Shown here: positions 1-5,061 of the stretch, piece by piece
Position numbering within the stretch: position 1 is the first letter of the stretch
Layout: each line of letters starts with the position of its first letter
Translations under genes and position numbers: made by a program
The notes under the pieces: model-generated
What the model saw: the letters and a program-made list of their open reading frames with translations, nothing else
Told to the model about the DNA's origin: nothing
The model's database searches: none
Origin: Pseudomonadota bacterium
Lineage (GTDB): Bacteria > Pseudomonadota > Gammaproteobacteria > Acidithiobacillales > Acidithiobacillaceae
Reading direction: 5' to 3'
DNA: 5,061 bases
Assembly: GCA_021827445.1 (NCBI GenBank)
Contig: JAKAVW010000245.1
Location: forward strand, 1 to 5,061

Positions 1-469
1 TTTCGTTGTGGCGGAAACTGAGAATAACGTAATCGTCATCTTCCTCCACGGATAGCAGCGTATGGCCTAGGTGCAACCGGTCCACAGGGAGTTGCGCGGT
101 CATGGCGGTCACGAGACGTCCCATCCCACCTACCACGCGCCGGGCACCCCCATGTACCTCCGTCAACTCCATGACCTCCGGTTTTTCATCCGTTGTATTC
201 AGGCGCAGGATGTCACCCTGGTCGTGCTGGGCAAAAGTGTCGAGCCCGAGGCTCAAGATCATCCGGGTGACGCGCGGTTGGGTATCAGGCCAGAACCATG
301 TTGGCCCTAGATCCACCGCCAGATTATTGCGTTGGCAGCGTTCGGAAAATATACGCCCGCCCATGCGCTCACGCGCTTCATAGAGCGTGAAATCCTGCCC
401 GCGCTCCTGCAGGCTTTTGGCCAATGCAAGCCCGCATAAGCCACCACCAACAATGATTGTATCTGGCAC
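1..469 (-). CDS. FAD-dependent amine-oxidase-type oxidoreductase, N-terminal part (runs off the left edge)
   Basis: The reading frame is open for 156 codons from a GTG at 469 to the window edge. The start is chosen because a perfect AGGAGG (479-484) lies 9 nt upstream and the FAD-binding fold begins at once. Residues 5-14 read IIVGGGLCGL, a GxGxxG dinucleotide-binding loop. Glu31, at the end of the second strand, is placed to bind the FAD ribose. EARERMGGRI (31-40) is the RxGGR motif of the flavin amine oxidase and phytoene desaturase-like superfamily. GGMGRLVTAM, near residue 115, matches the 'GGM..L' segment typical of monoamine-oxidase-like proteins. Such enzymes oxidise amines or related C-N or C-C bonds using FAD. 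The substrate-binding and C-terminal parts are outside the window, so the substrate is unknown. The gene is transcribed away from the globin operon. The family call is firm; the exact function is not. Confidence 0.88.
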   Translation of the reverse strand, partial: MPDTIIVGGGLCGLALAKSLQERGQDFTLYEARERMGGRIFSERCQRNNLAVDLGPTWFWPDTQPRVTRMILSLGLDTFAQHDQGDILRLNTTDEKPEVMELTEVHGGARRVVGGMGRLVTAMTAQLPVDRLHLGHTLLSVEEDDDYVILSFRHNE

Positions 470-478
470 GGTTCCGGT

Positions 479-484
479 CCTCCT
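479..484 (-). promoter_or_regulatory. Shine-Dalgarno site deciding the GTG start of the flavoprotein
   Basis: On the minus strand the sequence reads AGGAGG, then 9 nt, then GTG (469-467). It decides the start because a different frame offers ATG codons slightly upstream, which would give an unrelated peptide without the FAD-binding motif. Confidence 0.75.
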
Positions 485-628
485 GGCTGCATCATTTCGC
501 GTATCCAGCAATATTTATACCGGAATGCAGACCGTGGGGTAGCGGCACCGGCATGTAATGCTATATTTTTCATATAAACAAGTGAGTAGATGCTATCTGT
601 GCAGTTCTTTCGGATGCGGGTGTGATCA

Positions 629-640
629 GACGAGATTGTC
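629..640. promoter_or_regulatory. Possible weaker half-conserved activator site (GAC-N6-GTC)
   Basis: GACGAGATTGTC has GAC/GTC arms plus an inner A/T match, so it is an imperfect inverted repeat. It lies about 48 bp upstream of the centre of the better palindrome at 677-689 and shares its GAC...TTGTC arms. Enhancer-binding proteins often use two sites. The match is short and may be chance. Confidence 0.2.
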
Positions 641-676
641 GTTAGATAACCTTTTGTAGAGACTGGTCAGATTTGC

Positions 677-689
677 GACAAAATTTGTC
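677..689. promoter_or_regulatory. Perfect 13-bp palindrome, candidate upstream activator site
   Basis: The sequence GACAAAATTTGTC has perfect 6-bp arms around one central base. Its centre (683) is about 149 bp upstream of the start site predicted from the sigma-54 element, within the usual range for enhancer-binding-protein sites. The symmetry and position are seen; the binding protein is unknown. It lacks the GT-N7-AC pattern of NorR sites. Confidence 0.4.
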
Positions 690-759
690 TGCCACCGCTG
701 GTTTGATGAGACACGGATACGTAAATAGGTAACAAAGCGTACAAGATGTTCAGTCTCTT

Positions 760-791
760 ACATGATGATAAAATATAACCACATGATAATA
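760..791. repeat. Direct repeat ACATGATRATA, 21-bp period
   Basis: ACATGATGATA (760-770) and ACATGATAATA (781-791) differ at one of 11 bases and start exactly 21 bp apart, two helical turns. The following bases keep partial similarity (13 of 21 over the whole unit). The pair ends 15 bp before the -24 element. It could be a site for a dimeric regulator or an architectural protein, or chance in an AT-rich stretch. Confidence 0.45.
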
Positions 792-805
792 TTATAATTA
801 TTCTT

Positions 806-821
806 TGGCACTATTATTGCT
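806..821 (+). promoter_or_regulatory. Sigma-54 (RpoN) -24/-12 promoter of the globin-receptor operon
   Basis: The bases read TGGCAC, then 5 nt (TATTA), then TTGCT. This matches the established sigma-54 consensus TGGCAC-N5-TTGCW at every defined position, with the invariant GG (807-808) and GC (819-820) exactly 12 bp apart. The predicted transcription start is near 832, leaving a leader of about 136 nt before the globin gene. Orientation and position fit the rightward operon. Sigma-54 promoters need an ATP-driven enhancer-binding activator, and candidate upstream sites are present. Confidence 0.8.
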
Positions 822-833
822 TGATCCATCGTT

Positions 834-949
834 GTTGCCGATCCTGTCGAGCAACGCTATATTTAGGAAAATATACCACATTCGGGGCCCGCTCCTGCGG
901 GTCTCGGTTCAGTTTCGCCGGGATATACGCATCATACGTCATATCCGGC
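834..949 (+). promoter_or_regulatory. Highly structured 5' leader with four consecutive hairpins
   Basis: Four stems follow one another in the predicted leader. H1 (834-855): 8 bp with one bulged A and loop TCCTG. H2 (858-875): TATATTT and AAATATA around loop AGGA. H3 (883-906): 10 bp including two G-T pairs around loop TCCT. H4 (917-949): 12 bp with bulges at 920 and 940 and a 7-nt loop, ending 8 nt before the ribosome-binding site. H1 begins about 2 nt after the predicted transcript start. The AGGA loop of H2 is complementary to the TCCT in the loops of H1 and H3. No T-run follows H3 or H4, so they are not ordinary terminators. No known riboswitch class is recognised. The stems are seen by hand pairing; the regulatory role is inference. 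Confidence 0.5.
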
Positions 950-956
950 CATATAT

Positions 957-967
957 GGAGAGGGGGG
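957..967 (+). promoter_or_regulatory. Purine-rich ribosome-binding site of the globin gene
   Basis: GGAGAGGGGGG directly precedes ATG AAC ATG. It could serve either the ATG at 968 (GGAGAGG at 957-963, 4 nt away) or the ATG at 974 (AGGGGGG at 961-967, 6 nt away). The choice changes the protein by only two residues. Its first two bases lie in the palindrome CCATATATGG (949-958), which could compete with the hairpin ending at 949. Confidence 0.6.
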
Positions 968-1579
968 ATGAACATGGAACAGGAAAGATCTGCCGTCTTG
1001 AAATTGTCCGTTCACAATGATGCTGTCCTCTCGGTGCAGGGTCCGCACTGCCCCGGTTCGGAGACGCTGGATATCCGTCATTTTGGGGAGGAGGAATCCA
1101 TAGTGCGCCCCGCCGTTACCGATATGCATTTTCCCGAAGTGATTTTTCCCACCAGCCGGGTAGGGCGGGTAGCCGGGGTGGAAAAAGTCCGGGAACTGGT
1201 CGTGGAGCATCACCGGCTCATCTGGCACAGTCCGCTCCAGCCCATCTTTGGCAACAATGAAAAGCACTTCTGGAAAGCTGTCGAATTGACCGCAGATTTT
1301 CACGCAGAGGTCTGCGGTGGACCGAAGTTATATACGGAACGCAAAGGTCATCCCCATCTCCGCGAACGGCACTTTCCCTTCACCATCCGAGAGAAGGACC
1401 GTGAACTCTGGCTGGATCTCTACGTACAGGCCCTGCGCAATGTCGCATTCCCGCTGGAGGTGGCTGAGGAATACTGGCGCTGGGTGGAATCTCTGTCCGT
1501 CCGCATGATCAACCGCCGCACCACCTTTGCTGAACCGGTACGGGTGCCTTACAGCCGTATCGTTGAACAGTTAGCCTGA
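968..1579 (+). CDS. Group II truncated haemoglobin (GlbO-like) with N-terminal extension
   Basis: The product is 203 residues from ATG 968. An in-frame ATG at 821 is rejected because it lies upstream of the predicted transcript start and inside the promoter. Residues about 66-185 follow the truncated-globin fold. GGPKLYTERKGHPHLRERH is the hallmark E/F region, with His135 as the likely proximal haem ligand, and Trp148 in RELWLDL is the conserved G8 Trp of group II. Aligned by eye to mycobacterial trHbO, Phe94 sits at CD1 and His82 at B10, where Tyr is usual. About 60 N-terminal residues without a recognised domain precede the globin, and a 15-20 residue tail follows. There is no signal peptide, so it is probably cytoplasmic. 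Such globins bind O2 or NO and serve in detoxification or sensing. It is first in an operon with two TonB receptors. Family assignment is fairly firm; the role is inferred. Confidence 0.85.
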   Translation: MNMEQERSAVLKLSVHNDAVLSVQGPHCPGSETLDIRHFGEEESIVRPAVTDMHFPEVIFPTSRVGRVAGVEKVRELVVEHHRLIWHSPLQPIFGNNEKHFWKAVELTADFHAEVCGGPKLYTERKGHPHLRERHFPFTIREKDRELWLDLYVQALRNVAFPLEVAEEYWRWVESLSVRMINRRTTFAEPVRVPYSRIVEQLA

Positions 1580-1592
1580 GGAGATAACCATG
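1577..1592 (+). promoter_or_regulatory. Globin stop codon overlapping the receptor ribosome-binding site
   Basis: The globin TGA (1577-1579) runs straight into GAGGAG (1578-1583), which stands 6 nt before the receptor ATG at 1590. A ribosome ending on the globin gene therefore sits on the receptor's initiation region. This supports co-transcription and probable translational coupling. Confidence 0.7.
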
Positions 1593-3854
1593 CAGCATTT
1601 TGCACGTACAGCATTATATATGGCGGTAGCCAGCGTATTTGCCTGCTCTCCTTCTGCGGATGCCGATAGCGCCCCGCCAAGACTTGGTACCGTGACGGTG
1701 GAGGGGCAGGGAAAAAATACCCTGGAAAGCCCCGCCAACGGCGCTGAACAGGGGGCCACCATCAGCGGTCAGGCATTGAATATCCTTGGTGGAGCAGGGC
1801 AGACCAATCCTTACGCCGCCATCTCCTTTCTGCCATCGGTCATGGCACAGAATCCCGATCCCTATGGCCTGGCCAACGTGCCCGGAGGGAACAAGGGCGT
1901 CCGCATTCGAGGAGAGCGCAACCCTCATGGAGGGATCGGCACGGTAGAGGGCTTGCCCCTGTCCGCCATTAACCCAGGTCCCGGCGAGCAGTTTCTTTTC
2001 GACATGGAAAATATCCGCAGTATTACGCTGTTGGCACCGCCATTCTCGCCGACCAAACTGGCCGTCTTCACCACCCAGGGCTATCTCAACAGCAATGTGC
2101 TTTGGCCCCGGCCCAAGTTTGGCGGCGAAGTCGATCAAAGCGTTGGATCCTATAATTTTCATCGTACCTTTATTCGTCTGGACTCCGGCACCTTGCCTAC
2201 TGGCACACGCGTCTTCATGTCCGGTTCTTATACCCACGCGGGACAGTGGCGCGGCCCAGGAGCATCGCCTGACTATCGCTATAACGGGGAGATCGGCATC
2301 AGCCAGGATTTCGGCCAAACTCTGAACGCCAAAGTTTACGCAGCTTACGGTTCCATGAAGGAGAATAATTACCTGCCCCTGACCTATACCCAGGCCAGCA
2401 ATCTGGGACAGTACTACCATCTCGGCTATAACAGCGCACTCACCGGAACTGCCGCCAACGATGTGAATTATTATGGCTATAACCGGCAGCAATTTCAGGA
2501 TTATGCGGTATTTGGGGAACTCAACTGGCATCCCTATGACCAGAACACGCTCGTTATCAAACCCTTCTACAGCCAGGAAAATGGCTATTACCTGCAAGGG
2601 TTGAGTAACCTCGGAGGTAAACCAGCTTTGCGAGATTGGGTCATAGACCATTCCCTCTATGGCGTGGTGGCCCAGTATGACACCCAATGGCGTGGCAATC
2701 ATTTTTCCGTTGGCTACTGGTTTGAAGATCTGACGCCTCCCGGTCCACCTACGGATTTCAAGATCTATCGTCTGGTCAACGGCCAGCCCGTCTTTGGCGG
2801 ATATGCGCTCCTTGCGCGCGCCACGGCGGACCACGTCTTCAACAGTCCCTATTTTCAGTGGCGGCGAAGTGCCGGTCCGGTAACATTTACAGCAGGTGCC
2901 CGTTATCTGATGGAGCAAACCCCTTCATTTACGGTTTACAACACCACGGGAATCCCCAACACCTCCTATGCCGATGCCTTGAATCTGGTCACATCCCCCA
3001 ACCCCTCTAGCAGCGTCGAGGGCCGGACCTTTTATCAATGGTTGCCCTATTTCTCGGCCGTTTATGCGGTCAATCCACACCTGGATGGCGTCTTTGCCTA
3101 TGGTCGCAATAATGGTGCGCCCGCCTTCAATAATTGGCCTTCCGTACAAATGAACATGGCCGCTTTCCAAAAGGCCGGGGTGACGGCACAGCGTGCCTGG
3201 GATCAACTGGCGCCAGAAACCTCTGACAGCTTCAGTCTGGGGCTCAAATGGCACGAAGCGGCGTGGTATGTGAATCCCACCTTCTTTTACGCCACCTATC
3301 GCAACAAATATGTCAATGCTTACGACCCCGTGGTGGGCATCAGCTATGATCAGAACGCGGGCATCGGCCGCGCCTGGGGCTTTGAACTGGCGGCTGGGGC
3401 CAAGGTCTGGCAGGGGCTCTCTCTCTTCACCAATCTCGCTTATGACCGCGCCTATTTCACCCAGAATCTGCGTACCGGCAGTGGCGCCCTCCTGCCGGTC
3501 ACCGGCTTGCAGTTTCCCGATACGCCGCGTTTCGTCGGCAGCATGGGCGCGCTGTACGAATACGGTCGTTTCAGTATCTCGCCCACGTTCCAGTACATGA
3601 GCACCCGCTATGCAGATACCCTGCATACCCAACCCGTGTCGGGCTACCTGCTGGCCAACCTGAACATGGAATATCACCGGCATATTGCCCATGTCGGCGA
3701 GTTGACCGTGAATCTGAGCATCCTGAACCTCTTTAACCGCCATTACATCGGCCTCATCGACAGCAGCTATCTGAGCACCGCGCAATCCGGCGGCGCCAGT
3801 TTCTATCCTGGCGCGCCCATTTCCGTCGCCGGGACGGTAGGCCTGCGTTTCTAG
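1590..3854 (+). CDS. TonB-dependent outer-membrane receptor, complete
   Basis: This is a 754-residue protein, a normal length for the family. Residues 1-25 form a signal peptide with a likely cut after A-D-A (23-25). A TonB-box-like LGTVTV lies at 32-37, the stretch that contacts TonB to receive energy. The plug domain covers about 60-175 and has the conserved VRIRGE (104-109). From about 178 the protein is rich in alternating aromatic and polar strands, as in the 22-strand barrel. NLFNRHYIG near the end is the typical last-strands motif, and the C-terminal residue is Phe, the signal for outer-membrane assembly. The role is active uptake of a bulky ligand such as an iron-siderophore, haem or metal complex; the substrate cannot be told. 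It follows the globin by 10 nt and is followed 36 nt later by a paralogue. Confidence 0.95.
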   Translation: MQHFARTALYMAVASVFACSPSADADSAPPRLGTVTVEGQGKNTLESPANGAEQGATISGQALNILGGAGQTNPYAAISFLPSVMAQNPDPYGLANVPGGNKGVRIRGERNPHGGIGTVEGLPLSAINPGPGEQFLFDMENIRSITLLAPPFSPTKLAVFTTQGYLNSNVLWPRPKFGGEVDQSVGSYNFHRTFIRLDSGTLPTGTRVFMSGSYTHAGQWRGPGASPDYRYNGEIGISQDFGQTLNAKVYAAYGSMKENNYLPLTYTQASNLGQYYHLGYNSALTGTAANDVNYYGYNRQQFQDYAVFGELNWHPYDQNTLVIKPFYSQENGYYLQGLSNLGGKPALRDWVIDHSLYGVVAQYDTQWRGNHFSVGYWFEDLTPPGPPTDFKIYRLVNGQPVFGGYALLARATADHVFNSPYFQWRRSAGPVTFTAGARYLMEQTPSFTVYNTTGIPNTSYADALNLVTSPNPSSSVEGRTFYQWLPYFSAVYAVNPHLDGVFAYGRNNGAPAFNNWPSVQMNMAAFQKAGVTAQRAWDQLAPETSDSFSLGLKWHEAAWYVNPTFFYATYRNKYVNAYDPVVGISYDQNAGIGRAWGFELAAGAKVWQGLSLFTNLAYDRAYFTQNLRTGSGALLPVTGLQFPDTPRFVGSMGALYEYGRFSISPTFQYMSTRYADTLHTQPVSGYLLANLNMEYHRHIAHVGELTVNLSILNLFNRHYIGLIDSSYLSTAQSGGASFYPGAPISVAGTVGLRF

Positions 3855-3890
3855 GGGTGCGTCTTCGTATTTATTGCGACAGGAGCCATC

Positions 3891-5061
3891 ATGAAAATCA
3901 AAACGGTCATGCATTACACGGCGTACACGCTGATAATGGCCGCCACCGCAAAGTCGAGTTTCGCGTGGGCGGAAAGCGGCGGCGCAAATGCCCCGGTGCT
4001 CCAAGCCATAACCGTGACGGGGAAAGGTCAGGCACCCCTTGCCCTGCCCGCTCTGGGCGCGGCCACGGGCAGCACCATCCCGCAGTCGAGTTTCAACCTC
4101 TTTCAAAGTCCCGGTGGTACCAATGTCTATAGCATCGTCAGCGGACTACCTTCGGTGATGGTGCAGACACCTGATCCCTATGGTTTGGCCAGTGGTGGCC
4201 CCATCGGAATCAGTATTCGCGGCGAATCGAGCATCAAAGGAGCTATTGGTACCGTGGACGGCATTCCCATCTCTGCCATCGATCCTGGGGCAGGCCAACA
4301 ATTTTTATTCGACAGCGAAAACTTGCTGAGCGTCAGTCTCCTGACACCTCCCTTTGCGCCGGAGCATATCTCCGTATTCACTCAGGAGGGATATCTCAAC
4401 CGGAACATTCGCTGGGCTTCGGATCACTTCGGCGGCGAAGTCTCCCAAAGTATCGGTTCCTTCGGCTTTCACAAGACTTTCGTGCGTTTGGACTCCGGGT
4501 TGCTGCCCACCGGCACCAAGTTTTTCATTTCATCTTCCTATGCGCATGCCGACAGTTGGCGAGGGAATGGATCCGCCCCGGATTATCGGTACAACGGTAC
4601 TTTCGGCGTGACCCAGCAGATCAGTCGCCGACTCACGGCAAAACTCTTTGCCGTCTACGATAGCATGAAGGGTGTCAGCTACCTTCCCCTCACCTATGCT
4701 CAGGCGTCTAATCTCGGCACTTTTTATTACCTGGGATACAACTCGGACCCGCAAAGCCTCAATTATTCAGGCTACAACCAGCAAAAATTCAAGGACTACG
4801 CATTGGTTGGTGAAATACGCTGGCGTCCTACATCACAAAGCACATTGATCATCAAGCCGTTTTACAACCAGGAAGATGGATATACCATGGGGACAGGGCT
4901 TCCCGAAGTGAAACCCAATCAAATTGGATACTGGAGCATCCATCACCACCTGTACGGCATTTTGTCAAAATTGGACTTTCACTATGCCCATACGGATTTT
5001 ACCCTGGGTTACTGGTACGAAAACATTCAGCCCCCAGGGCCGCCCACTGCAGTCAAGGCCT
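3891..5061 (+). CDS. Second TonB-dependent receptor, paralogue of the upstream one (runs off the right edge)
   Basis: The frame is open for 390 codons from ATG 3891 to the edge, with AGGAG (3881-3885) 5 nt upstream. A signal peptide ends at A-W-A (25-27). LQAITVTG (37-44) is the TonB-box-like segment, and SIRGE (about 108-112) is the plug motif. Over a 100-residue ungapped stretch (137-236 here, 134-233 in the upstream receptor) I count 63 identical residues, so the two are clear tandem paralogues. Both share LPSVM, PDPYGLA, LDSG-LPTGT and PDYRYNG. The last visible residues align with about residue 390 of the 754-residue neighbour, so roughly half the protein is present. The signal peptides and loops differ most, as expected if ligand range or use has diverged. 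The substrate is unknown. Confidence 0.95.
   Translation, partial: MKIKTVMHYTAYTLIMAATAKSSFAWAESGGANAPVLQAITVTGKGQAPLALPALGAATGSTIPQSSFNLFQSPGGTNVYSIVSGLPSVMVQTPDPYGLASGGPIGISIRGESSIKGAIGTVDGIPISAIDPGAGQQFLFDSENLLSVSLLTPPFAPEHISVFTQEGYLNRNIRWASDHFGGEVSQSIGSFGFHKTFVRLDSGLLPTGTKFFISSSYAHADSWRGNGSAPDYRYNGTFGVTQQISRRLTAKLFAVYDSMKGVSYLPLTYAQASNLGTFYYLGYNSDPQSLNYSGYNQQKFKDYALVGEIRWRPTSQSTLIIKPFYNQEDGYTMGTGLPEVKPNQIGYWSIHHHLYGILSKLDFHYAHTDFTLGYWYENIQPPGPPTAVKA

Larger units (their letters stand above)
485..805. other. AT-rich divergent intergenic region with no gene
   Basis: No convincing coding sequence lies between the flavoprotein start and the sigma-54 promoter. The stretch becomes strongly AT-rich from about 755 to 805. 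It holds a GACAAAATTTGTC palindrome (677-689), a looser GAC-N6-GTC element (629-640) and a spaced direct repeat of ACATGATRATA (760-770 and 781-791). These are listed separately. No convincing sigma-70 promoter for the leftward gene was found. This is where an enhancer-binding activator of the rightward promoter would be expected to bind. Confidence 0.7.

Noticed and set aside
514..519. TATAAA on the minus strand, possible -10 of the flavoprotein gene
   Set aside because: It is well placed, about 45 nt before the GTG, but no acceptable -35 stands 16-18 bp upstream. Too weak to annotate.
307..573. Minus-strand 88-codon open frame starting with ATG upstream of the flavoprotein
   Set aside because: It is in a different frame from the FAD-binding motif. 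The GTG at 469, with AGGAGG, gives the real protein.
793..798. TATAAT on the plus strand, possible sigma-70 -10
   Set aside because: The stretch is almost pure A/T and the expected -35 position reads AAAATA. The sigma-54 element just downstream explains the promoter better.
600..805. NorR-type GT-N7-AC sites, looked for because sigma-54 plus a globin suggests NO control
   Set aside because: By eye I found GT...AC pairs only at wrong spacings. The palindrome present has AC...GT polarity.
821..967. N-terminal extension of the globin gene from the in-frame ATG at 821
   Set aside because: This ATG overlaps the -12 element of the sigma-54 promoter, has no good ribosome-binding site, and the added 49 residues resemble translated leader hairpins rather than a domain.
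1635..1646. Possible lipoprotein cysteine (Cys19, VFAC) in the first receptor's signal peptide
   Set aside because: Phe at -2 does not suit a lipobox, and TonB receptors are not normally lipoproteins. The A-D-A site at 23-25 is a better cut site.
1614..2918. Long minus-strand open frame (434 codons) opposite the first receptor
   Set aside because: It lies wholly antisense to a well-supported TonB receptor and lacks any recognisable domain. It is the usual by-product of GC-biased codon use.
3855..3890. Terminator between the two receptor genes
   Set aside because: The 36-nt gap has no clear stem followed by a T-run, so read-through is assumed.
2925..4106. Second long minus-strand open frame (393 codons) opposite the receptor pair
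   Set aside because: It is antisense to two clear receptor genes, has no family motif, and spans the gap between them.

Overview
The window looks like part of a Gram-negative proteobacterial chromosome with moderate-to-high GC coding regions. Two outer-membrane TonB-dependent receptors, a sigma-54 promoter and strong Shine-Dalgarno sites support this. The overall style would suit an Acidithiobacillus-like acidophile, but that is an impression from composition and protein style. No marker in the window proves it.

Layout. The left edge (1-469, minus strand) holds the N-terminal half or less of an FAD-dependent amine-oxidase-type flavoprotein. It runs off the window and starts at a GTG behind a perfect AGGAGG. 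A gene-free, AT-rich divergent region follows (470-967). It contains a textbook sigma-54 -24/-12 element (806-821), a 13-bp palindrome about 150 bp upstream of the predicted transcription start, a 21-bp-spaced direct repeat just upstream of the promoter, and a roughly 136-nt leader that can fold into four consecutive hairpins. To the right, on the plus strand, come a group II truncated haemoglobin (968-1579), a complete TonB-dependent receptor (1590-3854) and a second, paralogous TonB-dependent receptor (3891 to the right edge, incomplete). The spacings are 10 nt and 36 nt, so the three genes look like one operon.

How they may work together. The likely transcript starts near 832 under sigma-54 control, so it should need an ATP-driven enhancer-binding activator; none is encoded here. 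It would make a soluble haem protein and two outer-membrane importers of the same subfamily. The substrate of the receptors cannot be read from sequence; iron-siderophore, haem or another metal complex are the usual options. The globin suggests a link to O2/NO or haem status, but this is inference. The least ordinary part of the window is the control region: a sigma-54 promoter plus a heavily structured leader in front of a globin-receptor operon.
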